64,000 nt of DNA from Isoetes taiwanensis (GCA_021234155.1 JAJEKV010000167.1:899943-963942), one strand, 5' to 3'. Counted from the stretch's first letter, positions 9,002-21,870 are shown. Made by a program: numbers and translations. The notes: generated by a model from the sequence alone, not told the origin.

Positions 9002-10795
9002 CCCCCCAGAGACTTCGAATATATCGGTTCACTTTGATCCAGATTTGGAATACGCATGTCTCACGTCATGCCTAAATTATGATAGAGCATCATTCGTCCC
9101 AGTGCCGTCTTCTGTGATTGCATTTCCATGGAAGGTTCTTCCTCATGGGAAGGCAACTAAGCTTCTAGGCATTCCAGTTTCTCATCTGGAGATGCGTGGG
9201 ATGTCATTATTAAGGGGTTGGAAAGGCATTTGTTCTGGTGGTCCACGGCTAAGTTATCCATGGCTGGTGGGTATGGCGCTGTGGCAAAGTCGATTCACGA
9301 GTGGTACACATGTCTACATGGCATCCATCTTCTTGGCACCATGAACAAAGATGCGACTCATTGTTAAATCTTGTCGGGAACTTCATCACGGGGTGGCATT
9401 GAAGAAGGAGCTGATGTTAAAAGTTAGTTGGTTGAAGTGCATTATGCCTAAACTTTGTGGGGCGGTGATGATTCACTTTCTTCTCGAGCAAGGTGCTGAT
9501 CTCTAAGTTCATATGGCGATTCTCAATAATCTTGATAATTCTCAGTGCGTCTCATTCACCTCTTTCTGAGGTGCATTTCCTTTGGCTCTCCATCCATTAA
9601 GCCTCTCCTCCCATGGGCATTATTCTATCCACTTTCTCCATATCCTAATGCATCTCCTTTCCTCAAGGGGTTGCTAGTTGCTTGGGAGGCATGCGCACTT
9701 TGTTTGATTCCATCAATGGCCCACCTGAGATCCTACAACCGGTTGTTGGTGGATCCCTTTGGGTGACGGTGAGGCGATTGTCCCCCGGTCTCTTGTCCAT
9801 CCATTGGCCTTAGCGTCGGTGGCGAGCGGCGAGTGTGCTCCACGATATCACTTGCGGTATAATGAGACAAGGCTGTTGGCGTGGAATGAGTTCAAATTGA
9901 AGTTCCTTCTCCTCGCCGTTGGGGTTGGGGCATTTGGAAAAAAGTAGGCGCTACACTTCCTCCACACCCACAAGGCGTGGCTCCCCGACTCTACTGGGTG
10001 GTTCATGGCGAGTGTTAAGGAGGAGCACACTGGTGCACTTTCGATGTATGTGGTCTGCTTCATCACGAGGTGTTGCCTCCATCGCCAAAGTGACCTTTAG
10101 TTATCCCCAGAGCCTCATCTTAAAGCGATCGGCGATGGGTATGGGATAAATTGCTTCATCCTAAGCTATCCATTTTATGGTGGCGAGATCACTCATAGAT
10201 GCGTCGGGTAAACACCGTTGTTCATTGATTTCGATCCGAAGTCTCGTGATCGCCCTCTATGCCTTGAGAGGGATGAGACAATTGAGCCTTTGCTTTTCTT
10301 GTGTCACCATGTTCGACCTGCTTGGCAGTGGCTTCTGAGTCTTTTCCGTTGTGATCTGAATAGTCAGCAGGTCCTATTGTCAGTCTATCCTAGTTCTTGG
10401 GATAAGTTGACAAAGAGGGATTTCCACTTAGCATCTGTTTGGGTCATCTGGTCCATCTGGAAGAGAGGAAATCTCCTCATCTTCAAGGGACAGCTCTTTT
10501 CAGATACGCAAGTGCTTAACGATGCCCGTAGTCGCATTGTGAAGGCGTACAAGTGTTCTTCCTTAAAGGATGACATCAAAAGTGTCATTTGGGAGCAATA
10601 TCTTTAGATTCACACCTACTGATAGCAAACAGTTGTGCTCATGGTGATCTGTGTTCTCTGCTTTTCTATGTTATGTATGTGGTGGGTAGTGTTGCTCTAG
10701 TGGATATCTTCTCCACTGGATTTTGAGTCCCCCATGTACTCTTTGTATTCTTTTGAGTAATAAAGGCCCACGTTCATCAAAAAAAAAAAAAAGCT
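9002..10795 (+). mobile_element. LINE 3' portion with poly-A tail
   Basis: Plus-strand LINE pol remnants. After the E1 insertion point come LEYACLTSCLN and LPHGKATKLLGIPV, the usual K-x-LGIP segment after the RT palm. The zf-RVT region at 10218-10607 has PLCLERDETIEPLLFLCHH with the expected Cys and His residues and WVIWSIWKRGN further on. An AATAAA signal at 10759-10764 precedes a 14-base A run at 10779-10792, so the true 3' end is present. Several frameshifts separate the blocks. It continues leftward at 1500-1585. Confidence 0.85.
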
Positions 10796-10799
10796 ATAG

Positions 10800-11600
10800 A
10801 AGGATGCACTCTTGCGAATGTCCATGCTATTGCATGGGCACAACAACGTGCCGCCGACCCAGACCCATCCATGGCATCTTCATGCAGTCAACCATATTCC
10901 AACATTGCTGGTGAAGTTGAGCTTTTGCATGAAGTGTTAGCCTCATTTACAAAGGACCCCGCCCCTATGGGTTTTGCTAGTCCTTTTGTTCAAGCCCTGT
11001 TGAAACTTCAACAGGAATTGCAAAGATCAAGATTCCTCTCATTTAAACACCATTTTGAAGTTCTATCTTGCTTTACGTAAACAACTTTCGCTCTCAGATG
11101 CTTTAGTTGGAGCAGCCGCTACGTTCACGCCATTGTAGGAAATCATTAAGTCAACCATTTTCAGATCGATGGCAGGTATGCTGTCAATCTTATCACTAAC
11201 AAGTTTCAACATCAACTGGGTATCAAACAACTGTATCGTGCTCCTTACGATATCAAATTTGCTAATAGCCACATCACACGCCCTCAAATATCACTTCGCA
11301 ACTTACCATTAGCATTGCTGATCTTACATTCCCTTTAGAAGTTGGTGTTTGGAAACTTGGCGAAGATCCTAGTGATTATGGAATGTTGATTGGAAAATCT
11401 TTCCAGCGCCAAGCTAAAAGCATCCATGAAACACCAAGTACGACTAAACCATCATAGCATCTAGAACTTTCCAAGAAGACAACCCTCCAGTGCGTCAACG
11501 TCTTGTTTTTTAAGCCCACAACTTTTTTTGTACCAGACGGCATTAGAAGCATCTCACAATTGCCTGTAAAATAAGTGATCATATGACTCATTTTGATTTT
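10800..11600 (+). mobile_element. decayed retroelement remnant, possible aspartic protease region
   Basis: Plus-strand frames give LLHEVLASFTKDPAP.GFASPFVQALLKLQQEL followed, after frameshifts, by VNLITNKFQHQLGI and VGVWKLGEDPSDYGMLIG. The pattern V-N-L-I ... F ... G-I and then a D-x-x-x-L-I-G block recalls retroviral-type proteases after the catalytic D-S/T-G, but the DSG itself is not visible. No LTRs were found. Confidence 0.3.
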
Positions 11601-12780
11601 GTGATCTTCATGCACATGTTAGGCATGTCATTGCACCATTTAGGGCATAAAGGAGGCTCCCTTCAAGGCCTTATAACTTACAGTCAAGGCACATCAATAG
11701 GTGCTTCTGGCTTTTTGAATGCTCATATCTAGTTTACAAGATGCACCATTTGCGGCATTGGAGCCACAGAGGACCTCCAATGACCCATTTTGCTCATATG
11801 TGCTCATAGGTAGGCACTCTCCCTCGCCTGAGTGGATACTTCATAGCCATGCTTTTTCAATGTATTGATATTTAATGATAAGCTTATGATATATTCTTAT
11901 TGTATTTTGTCCACCATTCGGCTTAGACGAGAATAAACATCGAACTAAGTTCTCTCTCTAACTTTTAACTAGCTCATATTGGAGAAAAAATGAAAAAGAA
12001 AAGAAGAGATGGATGGATGGATGGATACACTTTTAATGTACTCGGAGACTACCAAGGAAGATTAGGTCTTTTATTTTGAGGAATGCAAACGTAATTGTAA
12101 GGCAAAAACAATCATGTCGTATATCCAATGATATGGTGCCATGTGGCAACGTTTCTTTTAAGAAATGTTTATGAGGTTACCAAATTTTACACGCCATTCT
12201 TCTCCATTTGGTGTTCTACCCATCATTGTGCATGATTTTACCCAACGGAATTGCTTTTACCTCCCATTCATCTTGTAAGAATGAATTAGTTTGTCGCTCC
12301 TGTACTCATAAAGACAATTGAATTGTACATATTTTATATTTAGATTGTTGTGCTTTATAAAAGCTATTGTGTATGCTATCTCATTTGTGAGGGTTGAAGC
12401 ATTTTGGGACCCATATGATTTAGTAATCTCCTCAAGTACATCCAACAATGAAAGAGAGCCTCTAAACGATAACAGAGGAAAAACGTGCAGAATGCGTCTT
12501 ACCAAGCATTTTGTCGTAGAGATTCTATACTCTATCTACACTACAATTTCTAAGAAGTATACATCTTATCGAGCAGTCTAGCTAAGGTGTTCAAAATTCT
12601 CAGGATAGATAGCATATAGTACTTTTTACGTCATACCATATGGCAGCATCCCATAGGGATATCAAGAAGGCACCGTAGACTCGAGCCGAAAAAAAATTTG
12701 CCAGCCATTCAAATAATAACTTGGTGATTAGTCCATACGCAAGTTTGTGAAACCGTACCTGCTGACGTGGAAGCCACGTC
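11601..12780. other. no recognisable gene
   Basis: AT-rich spacer. A short GGAT run (ATGGATGGATGG near 12010) is the only simple repeat seen. No convincing coding frame on either strand. Confidence 0.5.
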
Positions 12781-13455
12781 AGTATAAAAACGTGGAAGAA
12801 CATGATTGCTTCAGAAATCGGCTACTCGGGAAGATTCTCCTAGGGCTTTTAAAAAACCCCTGGATCGACCGGAAACAACCGGTAATGATAGCCGTCCGGA
12901 CCGGCTAGGGTCGGGAAAAGGGCAGGGCAGGGATGAGGCCTAACTGGCAGTAGCCCGCAACCAATCCGTAACGAAAACATTCCTTTGTATTATCCACGGG
13001 CTGCTGTCGTCTTTGTTGCTTTGCGAGGTGGGCTATGGCGGCCATCGAGATGGCGGCTGCCCTTTTCTTCCTTTGATCCGGTCTGGGGCATGGTCAGTTT
13101 TTTTTACCATTCATCTTCTTTTTTGTTCTATCATCTATCCATTTCTGTTGTCCATATAGTCTGTTTTACTTGCCATTTCCTTCTCCTTTCGAGCTTGTAA
13201 GTCTCTGTTTATTTTTGTTTCTCCTTTCTTCTTTGATAAACCTACTCTAGCTATTATTCTTCTATCTGTCCTTTTTTCCACTCAAAATGATGTTGTTATT
13301 TGAATCTAAAGACTCCTTCATCCTGTTCCATCATTCCCCTTGCAATCTGGAGCTTCAGTCCACAACAACGTGATCGGTTTGTCTTGATTAACGGAACCAG
13401 AGTTTTTGCGGCAGAAGGTATCTCTTGAGAGTAGAAAGGTTTTGGAAAGGGCTCC
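12781..13455 (+). promoter_or_regulatory. likely 5' region of the BPC-like gene
   Basis: Base composition becomes much richer in G and C from about 12810 to 13080, followed by a pyrimidine-rich stretch. This fits the promoter and 5' UTR of a host gene upstream of the ATG at 13456. No defined TATA box or start site can be fixed. Confidence 0.35.
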
Positions 13456-14045
13456 ATGCTTATACCTATTGAAGTTCCAGGGATGGAGATGGATGTGGCT
13501 AATATTGAGAGTCCAAAAAAGCAGGTAAGAGCTAAGAATAACAGAAGAGTGCATAAATCAGATGATCCCAGCTATTTATCTGTCAGGACTGATGCTCATA
13601 AGTTTAAGAAATCTCTGATAGACCCAGCACAACTGCACTTGGAGCAGGATGATGCTTGGATGTCACTTGTACATGCTGATGGAATGATACATCCTGAAGC
13701 ACTAGAACAATTGGACAGGAAATCAAACCTGAGGAGCCTAAACCTGAGAGCAGTAGATATATTCCTGCTCCTTATTGTTCCTGCACAGGGATGAATCAGC
13801 AGTGTTATCGATGGGGTAACGGAGGATGGCAATCAGCCTGCTGCACTACTGAGATGTCCATGTACCCTTTGCCTATGCATCCCAAGAAGAAGGGTTCTAG
13901 GGTAGCAGGTAGAAAAATGAGTGCAGGTGCCTTCTCAAAGCTTTTGGATAGACTAGCAGCTCAAGGCATAAACATTCATGATCCTATTGATCTAAAGCTT
14001 CATTGGGCTAAACATGGTACCAACAGGTATGTGACCATCAGATGA
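13456..14045 (+). pseudogene. BPC: BASIC PENTACYSTEINE (BBR/BPC) GAGA-binding protein, frameshifted
   Basis: BPC proteins are plant-specific nuclear regulators that bind GA-repeat DNA through a C-terminal five-cysteine domain. The domain is complete here from PAPYCSCTG near 13765 to [14 protein letters not shown] and the stop at 14043-14045. All five cysteines (CSC, QQC, ACC), the [13 protein letters not shown] block and GRKMS are present. The upstream frame starts at ATG 13456 with an in-frame stop just before it. It contains a basic stretch (KKQVRAKNNRR), but joins the domain only through a frameshift near 13700, because a TGA closes the domain's frame there. The protein would also be shorter than the usual BPC of about 280 residues. 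A frameshifted gene, retrocopy or sequence error are all possible. Confidence 0.85.
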
Positions 14046-15000
14046 TTGTTGATTCTCCATTAAGCTTTGGGGAACCTTCTATGTTCATTATGGAAGACAT
14101 TAAGTAGATGGTTGAGAAATTTTGTCAGCACTTTATATGATAGACTCTGCTATTTGGCTACAAGTCTTATGTAACTTTTCTTTCAGGTCAAAGTTGAGAT
14201 TTTATATTTATACATGCAATTTATCACATCATCTTTCTTGGTTTATTTGAGACTAGTAGGCTTGACCAAGAAATTGCTAAATGAGCTAAGAATAGACATT
14301 AGCTCTTCATGGTGCAGTGGTATTTTGAATGTCATGTGATCTGGCTTTAATACATCTACATAAACCAGATAGAACTAACATATGGTACATGTTCATATGA
14401 ACATGTGAATGAACGTCTCTGATGCTAGTAGCATCTATAAAAAATTTGTGTGTCAATCAGGATTTCTGAGCTTTCAGCAAGCTGACTTGTTTTAGCTGTG
14501 TATTATCTCTAAGATGGATATCTGCCTTCCATAAAAATGTGGTCAACTATTTGCAGAAAATGTCATAGATTTTATACCTTGAGTATCTTCATTGATATTC
14601 TAACTGAAAAGAACATTCCAAATTAAGATAAATGTTAAATGTGAACAACTTGCAAAGGCATTTCGATTTAAAATAATACAAATAGGTTAGTGTTGCTGTT
14701 TTGCACATGCAATTTGTTAAGTGAAGTTCAAAATTTGTTTGAGTTTCAAGTCTTCATATGCAATTTCTTAAGTTTCTTAAGCATTGGAAGTTTGAAATCT
14801 TCATATGCACTTTGACAAGATTTGATTACTTGAAGGATCTCATCCTCCTCTTCTCTCCCAAATGCTAGCAATCTTTCTGGGAAAGAGGGCCGGAGAGGCG
14901 AGAGAGGAGAGTGGGAAAGACCCAATCATCTTTTCATGCGTGAGGGGAAACCCAGTCATCTTTTTATGCGTGAGGGTTTTTTTTTTTCTTAACTAGTTCA
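14046..15000. other. no recognisable gene
   Basis: AT-rich sequence after the BPC stop, presumably its 3' UTR and spacer. Two short stretches near 14700 and 14755 share a TTAAGT...TTTGA...TCATATGCA pattern but form no clear element. Confidence 0.45.
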
Positions 15001-15240
15001 TGCACTGTTTCGCATCGGCCAAAATGTTCATCATGATCATTTGCTTCCCAATTGTTGTCTCCGTGCTGATGATGTGGACCTTCTAGCTTACACTGCGGCG
15101 GACATGCAGCGCCATCTCGATGCCCTGGACACATTCTATCAGGTGATTGATATACGCCTCAACCTGGCCAAGACTAAGGTGATCCTCTTATCATCCTCAA
15201 GTCAGCCAAGTGCCCCCTCCTTCAGTTATCGGGGGCAAAA

Positions 15241-15590
15241 TGTGGTTATGTATTTACAACGCCTTCAAAACCCTCTGCTTCTTAACTATACCAAATTTTC
15301 AAGCTAAATTACAATCCTGTCCCTGCAAATACTCTTGTTAAATCAAGTTTTCTTTGCATTAGGATTAGGAAATGCCTTCAATAGGAAAGGCTTGCTAGGG
15401 TATATATACCGCTCTACTTGCACCTGGCTTGGCAGGTTGCCCCAGACGCCTATCCAACACCTCCTCGTGTGCCCCAGCTCAGACTGGACTATGAGCGCGC
15501 ACCCACTTACTCCCAGATGCTTACAGAGGATCTGGCAAGCATCTCACAATGCTCAACGCTGGAGCAGCAGGCGGGCAGGCTCATTGATAT
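15241..15590 (+). other. unassigned insert between two LINE RT fragments
   Basis: The LINE frame breaks at about 15240 and resumes near 15600. The stretch between contains GLLGYIYRS at about 15390-15415, which recalls GLLGYIYRL in E2 near 58740, and an open frame with LTEDLASISQCSTLEQQAGRLIDILGAREQ. It may come from an E1/E2-like element, but the match is short. Confidence 0.25.
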
Positions 15591-17089
15591 CCTCGGGGCT
15601 CGAGAGCAGTATCGAGGTCCATCAAGGGTGCCCTCTCTCTCCCACACTATTTGGCCTATATATTGATCAGCTGGAGAGCTGATTCGCTGATAATGGAGGC
15701 ACTGGGGCCCACCTCCTACACCAGATCATCATGCAGCTAATCTATGCTGACGATGAGGACCTCCTAGCACACACTCGGGCAGACATGCAACGCCATTTCG
15801 ATGCCCTGGACACGTTTTGCCAGGTGACTGACATGCGCGTCAACTTAGCCAAAACTAAGGTGGTTCTGATATCGTTCGCATGCCAGCCATCGCCTCCAAC
15901 CCTCACTTATCGTGGCCAAAATATTGAAGTGGTGTCCGCTTACAAATATTTGGGGGTGGAGTTTTCGTCGGTCATGAACTGGGACAATTCCATCCGGCTG
16001 CGAGCCGCGCAGGTTGGAAGGCACTCTATGCAATGGAGAACAATTACCACAAGGTGGAGCTGTATGATTGGGCCCACCAATCGCACCTATTCAAAGTGCT
16101 AGTAGAACACGTGCTTTTTATGCAGTGGTCGAGGTTTTGGGGCCCGGTGATTTCCCCCGCCACTTGGAGCGTCTTGGGCGAGTGCGAGAAAGCTTTCTTG
16201 GCACGAGCCACGGGGGTGAAGTCCACAGTCCCATGCCGGATACTATTGCGGAAAAGCGGGTTTCTTGCCTCTTCAAAGAGGAGCCCTTGACAGACACATC
16301 ATCTACTTCCAGAAGGTGGTCAGCATGGACGACATTCGTCTCCCTCACTTTGCTTACACTATGGCAATGGGGCCTCAACGCCTAAAAGCCTACTGGCAGG
16401 AAAAGAGAGCTCGGTGGTGGCGGATGGAATGTGCGAGAACGCAGTGCGTCCAAAGTGCAAGCGGGGAGGCCCTTCTGATCTTCTGATCTTAAATGCTTAC
16501 CTTGACGCATGCTTCCTTAGTAAGCTATGGAATGCTTCTCCAGGTTGGAGCGGGACCCACAATGCTACCTGCGCACTCATTTACCCATGAAAAAGCGCAG
16601 ATCCATTGCCTCTATCCGCACAGGTGCACACCATCTCTGGATTGAGACATGGAGGTGGGTTGGGGAGCCGCGTCAAGAGAGGCTTTGTCAACGCTGCCAG
16701 GTTGGAGCTGTGGAAGACGAATGCCACACTCTTCAGAGTTGCCCGGCATATGATGACATTCGGATACGCTACGCTGAGCTGTTTCATCCTGGCCAGCCCC
16801 TACATGAGATGCTGAGCACGAGCTCGGTACGGAGGTTGGGCTCATACATTCAAGAGATCATGGATCGCCGAGATCAGCTTGGCCCATAGGCACTCATCTA
16901 ATGCATGTACATATTTCTGTCAATATTTGTATTTGTTTTTGTATCTGTAGACAGCAAGCCTATTCCTGTCATGGTTTTTCCCCAAACAACCCTCTAGGGC
17001 GGGGAGGGGGTTTTTTAACCCGGGCAGTAATACGCTTGATGCGCCTCTTGTTGGGTCCCATAGGCGAATTGGTCTCCGTGGACGATAAA

Positions 17090-17120
17090 AATTCTATTCT
17101 ATTCTATTCTATTTTATTCT
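17090..17120 (+). repeat. TTCTA microsatellite, LINE tail
   Basis: Four to five TTCTA units end the LINE 3' UTR. Target-primed elements often end in short tandem repeats instead of poly-A. Confidence 0.8.
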
Positions 17121-17135
17121 TAAACCTGATCTGAT

Positions 17136-19861
17136 TTGGCTTGCAGATCAACTAAAATGGCTAGATCTAAGTCTTAAGCATCAACGAATACAAAACCTCT
17201 AAGGGTTTTATTCTCTAAGATGTGAAGGATTTCCAATCAAGAAATGATTTGAATGCCTGTCTAGCAATCGGGCCTTAACGGATCCAAGACATTCCAAATG
17301 AACCTCAACCTAAACGATTACGAAGCAATAGTGGCGCAGTTGCAAATTCTAATCTCAAGAAAGACAAGTCAGTTTAGTTCAATTTGTAAAAGAATTCCTA
17401 GGCTTTGGCATTGATTATAGATATGGAGGTATCATTTGAGCCATCTTCAACTTTGAATATATAAAAATCGATTCCAAAAGATGTCTTTCATGCTCTTGGA
17501 ATAAATTCAAATGAATAAAAATAGGGATGAAAAATACACAATGGAGGGAAACCTACATGCAATCATGCTAAGATTGCAACCATAGGTGTCAGACCTACTT
17601 GAATTGAGGCAACAAAAAACAAGTAGGACAAATAGCAAAGCAAGTTTAAGGATGAGAAAATGATAAAAGAGAGAACAGGAGTAGAATCTTCTCCTTGGCA
17701 ATGTTTTGAAAATGTGAGGGAATTGAAGTATAGCTGCACAAACCACACTGGGACCTTTGAGAAAGAGCAGTTTTGTTTACGTACCCATATTTTATGGATA
17801 GATACGTCTCATACTTCCTTCGTGGTACTATACGTACTATGCCTTCAAGTAGAACTGTCAAATTGCCCTTATGTTAGTACTGTACTAAACATACTAGTAT
17901 GCAAACGTACTTAAAAAGCCGCAGCTGTCAGAAACTTATTAAACATTTAAAGAAATTAGATATTTTATTGGAAATTACTAAAAAGATTTGTTCTTGCTTG
18001 TCTTTCAGCCTCTCTTTCTTTCTCCCCATGCTCTAAGCAGGACCAGTGAGTTGGCTGCTGAATTTGGAGATCGAAATGCTTGAAGTGAAGGTAAAGACTA
18101 TGGTTTTTTGGGTTGATTAGATTTGGGTTCTTGTATTTCAGATTTAGAATTTTGGTTTCTTATTTCAAATTTTTTATACTTTGGTATAATGTTAAAGATA
18201 AATATTGTATAACTTATACTATACAAAATAACTTATCATTTGTACTACTTATATAACTTAATCGAGTCAAATGAGCAAAGCGGCAACAACCAGGGGGGTG
18301 GTGGAGGTAAGATTATCATCGCTTAAGTAGCGGGACATGTGCCTTGGAGCTAGATGCTAGGCCAAGATGCCTTCCAACTGCGAGATTGAATATTATAGAG
18401 TTTTCGAGGTTCTCCAGGGTGCAGTCTATAGGCGATCTTCAATCTTGATTCAATTTTGATCATATTTATTCATATCTCTCTTGCAATTCTAGAAGGACTC
18501 AACCATCAATTGGGAAATAGGCTCGATAGACCTTTCCTTGATGTGTCACTTCTTTGAGTCTGAGTCGACCTGGAATGGATGTGCAGGATAAGTTGCCTCA
18601 GATTAAAGCAGGTTCATCTTCTAGATTTGTACTAGTAAGCTTCATTTGAAGAGGTAAAATCTTGTAGTTCTGCAAAGCATTCTGGTTTTACTCTTACCCT
18701 TTCTTCCTGGCAGGAAAGCAAAAAATGTGATTCAAAAAGAAGATCCAATGCAAAAGGCATTTTTGGTATTCCTTGGTTTGTATATAAATAGCAAACTGTA
18801 GGAATTTGGTTTTGGATTTGATAGATGATCAGGGATATGATGTAGGCAGAAGCATATCTACACATCCTTTTTGTTAAGCACTTGAGCCATTTATTCATTA
18901 CACGCACCTCTAATATAGTGCATCTATCAAGGGAAGCCAATTTGAATCCATCCAGGTCATGATATCTATACATCTTCCTTTTTTTTTTATTAAAAAACTT
19001 GAGTTATTTATTCATCACACACACCTCGAATATGAAAACCCCCACCACAAAATAAGACATCCAAAAACAGCCAATGGCAAGGCTTCTTCCAGTGATGACT
19101 TTATCATCCTCTAGCTGCTTCTAAATTATAGAAATGGTGGCGATTGTTTCCAATTTTTCCAACATTTTCATAGAAATGAATTTAGTAGAATTGGATGTTT
19201 TACCATAAAATTGAGGTTTTTACTGTAAAATGTCCATTAATTTGGCGAATTTACTATAATTGGGATGCAATATTATCAAATTTTGGCGATTTTATGAAGT
19301 TCTTTAGTGTACGCATCCTAGTAAACCATCGAATCCCGATTTAAAAAAATGGTAAAATATAGCAACTTTACGAAGTTTCACACCTTAAAGTCATCCCTGG
19401 CTTCTTCTCTGAAATTGAAGGAATGATTGGACTGGAATTGCTCTCGGAACTGTACTGATGCTAGCAGTAACTGTATCGGAACTATATCGCTCTCAGAACT
19501 GTATCGGAATATACTGCCCTGGAACAGATGCAGATCCGAGGCATGCTTGCATTTTTTTTCCCTTAGTTTTTCTCAGCTTTTATGTCAGATATGGTCAAGA
19601 AAGGAAAGATTTGGGCCGAAGATCATACCTGATTATTCGGCTTTTTACTACTCATCAATTAGTAGTGATTCATGGCGAATGATACTAAATTGTATAAGTT
19701 CGCATTGCTCACTTGTTGATGCAATTGTCTAACAAGTCCATGCTTTACCATTATCCTATATACTAATATTTGTTTATTGCAATTCATTTCGGGGTTTTCC
19801 ACCTCTCTGTGACAAATAGGGGGTCCGAGGGAAAATGAGTACGATGGAATAGACCATGGTC
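17136..19861. other. no recognisable gene; two LINE-tail-like repeats
   Basis: I find no supported gene. At about 18863-18915 and 18970-19033 two diverged copies share CTTGAG(C/T)(C/T)ATTTATTCAT with T-rich runs beside them. On the minus strand these resemble retroposon 3' ends (TGAATAAAT followed by A-rich sequence). The region 19427-19520 has several copies of CGGAACTGTA-like words. Confidence 0.4.
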
Positions 19862-19866
19862 CTATA
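19862..19866. repeat. target site duplication of E3, distal copy (CTATA; TATAG on minus)
   Basis: On the minus strand the five bases after the LTR end are TATAG, equal to the five bases before the 5' LTR at 33898-33902. This ties the LTR piece here to E3 despite the 14 kb between them. Confidence 0.9.
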
Positions 19867-21567
19867 TGTTGACCCTAAACCTGGCTTAAAGGTCAACCAC
19901 AAGGAACCAATTCGAGTTTTCACTCAAATTGGGGTTAGAACCTCCAGATCACTTAAGGTGATCAGTCTATGCAAGATAATTTCAAAGACAAGTTCAAAAA
20001 TTTGAAGTTCTATACCTTTCCCATTTCCAGAAATTGACACCTTTGCCAAAACAGCTGTGGTGTTGATATGTAGATCGATTTTTTGAGTCAGACACTGTAG
20101 ACTTGGTCAAAAAAGTTGTAGGTAACCAACAGTAAAGCCTCTGACCAAGTCAGAAACTTAATTTGTGAGTTATTCGAGCTCAAAGTGCAATCAAAATTTG
20201 GTCAATAGAAGTCAAATCTGAAAAACAATGATCAGAGATTGGGATTTGGAGTTGCCAAACGAATTTTTGAGAATTTCCAAAGCAAATATACTGCAATGGT
20301 GTTGAGGAATATAGGCAAGTGGTCAGATTTCCATTTGGATAGGCAAAACTATTTTTTGTGACTGGATTTGGCAAAATACAGTCAAGAACAGTCAAAACAG
20401 AATGCAAAATTTTCTAACTCGAGTTGTAAGTGGAGTTTTTTGGATTTTTCAAAACATATGGGCTCCAGATGTCTCAAGGATTGATGGCAAATGGGCCAAA
20501 GGCAATCAAAAGTACAGGGGGATTTTCTGTAGTATTTTGAAAAGACAAAAATTGTAAAAAATCATATCAGAGATAATTTCTTCAACTTGGCATCAAATTT
20601 CATTGATATGGAGGTAAATCAATCATAATAATGTTGGATAATAATACTTCAGTACTTCAAATGTAGGAGAATATCAACTTCAGGTCAGTAAATAATTTCA
20701 ATAGATAATTTCAACCAAATCTCTTTGGACTTGATCGGGGAGTACTCAAAGTCTTCACAAATCCTTCTAGTCATGCTCAGCAATGATCACTGTAAGATTT
20801 GAATGCTTCTGGACCTTCAAAAATTTCTCGGATCCAGTTTTCCCATATATATTTTCAAATTTAGTGGTTCCGGTATCTTAGGGCTTGATTTGTGGTTCAT
20901 TAAGTTTAGGAGCAGCGGGAATCCAGTAATAGCAGGGTTAGGAAGGCGGTAGAATCGATTCCGGCATGATTTCAGCAGTTCCTGAAATTTAGGGTTCACG
21001 GCCGTATATTTCGTGAAATTCCCGCGATACGGTTCGCGTATTTCTTTTGGATATGCTGGGAATATTCCCGTATTTTGGATTTTTTGAGAGTTTCACCATG
21101 GTTCAAACTCAAGACTCATATTTTCTTGAAGTTTTATGCAAGCCTAGACCATGGTATCAAGTACTCGTATCCTAATTTGAAGTTCTAAGGCCATGAGACC
21201 GATTTGAGGGAGTTGGGAATCAATAAGGATGTAACCATAAGACAAGAAGTGAAAAATAGAGGTTTGCCATGGGGGCAACAAAGGCTCATGTGGATGGTGG
21301 AGATAGAAGATAATAAGATATGGATGTAGAAAAACAAGGTCCATGACTAAGTGTGGAGTAAGTGTTTATGGCAAAGAAAAAGCAAATTTGGAGGGCAATG
21401 GTGTAAAAGTGGACATGAAGAATGAATAAGGGAGATGTCATGGGAAAATTAGCAAATAATGGTAATAAGATAGGTTAGGGATATAAGAAGGGAAAAATGG
21501 CTAAGCAAAAAGCAAGGTGACAAGGAAAGAACCATAATAGGGAATCTTCCAAACTTCAACTTCCAAA
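19867..21567 (-). repeat. distal part of the E3 3' LTR, displaced by an inversion
   Basis: The reverse complement matches 34164-35823 of the E3 5' LTR and ends in GGTCAACA like it. The first roughly 260 bp of the LTR are missing here. Exactly that part is present at 42115-42375. Divergence from the 5' LTR is a few percent by eye. Confidence 0.9.
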
Positions 21568-21870
21568 GTCTTTTCTCTTGGGCACTGATTGTACCTTGCA
21601 ACAAATTTCTTGTCATGGAACTCACTCCCCCTGGCTTAGTGGTTTCAAAGTTGCTGCAGATGCTACAAGTTATGTGAAAGAGCACCCAATGAATAATGAA
21701 GCAGATGGCATTTCGGAGCAGGTTGAACAGATTTTGCTGGTTAAGGGACTATGGCAATAACTTGGTTGCTCTGCTTTCTAAGTTCAATCAGTACATGGAG
21801 CAGGGAATGGAGAAATTGCCAAATTGTTATTGGCCTCAGGAGTGGCCCATTGTTGGTATAGACTTTAAGT
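21568..21870 (+). pseudogene. FCP1/NIF-like phosphatase, C-terminal half (cut by the inversion)
   Basis: The plus-strand frame contains SPWLSGFKVAADATSYVKEHP, matching the L-x-x-(Y/W)L ... A-x-D-x-x-x-YV ... HP end of FCP1-type HAD phosphatase domains. A continuing frame to about 21870 reads FNQYMEQGMEKLPNCYWPQEWP after a frameshift near 21760. The N-terminal half is at 42376-42790 on the minus strand. Across the restored joint, NPAESF runs in frame into MSFLLGTDC. It lies about 790 bp from the end of the transposase at 22661 and was convergent with it before the inversion. Confidence 0.65.

Larger units (their letters stand above)
15001..17135 (+). mobile_element. LINE with RT, C-terminal cysteine motif and TTCTA-repeat tail
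   Basis: A plus-strand non-LTR element in pieces. A first RT fragment (15041-15240) has RADDVDLLAYTAADMQRHLDAL. A second, longer one restarts near 15600 with SIEVHQGCPLSPTLFGLYIDQL, then LIYADDEDLLAHT at about 15730 and NLAKTKVVL. Later frames carry the C-terminal region with RLCQRCQVGAVEDECHTLQSCPAY (16660-16755), a Cys/His zinc motif. The 3' UTR ends in a TTCTA repeat at 17090-17120. The same 3' end occurs at 25981-26102 and 48665-48790 on the minus strand, so this is one LINE family. Many frameshifts make this copy inactive. Confidence 0.85.

Noticed and set aside
16118-16378. Antisense frames over the LINE at 15001-17135
   Set aside because: They mirror the LINE pol frames, which have recognisable motifs on the plus strand.
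17090-17120. CRISPR-like or regulatory repeat
   Set aside because: Short TTCTA units with no spacers at the exact end of a LINE; a simple tail repeat.
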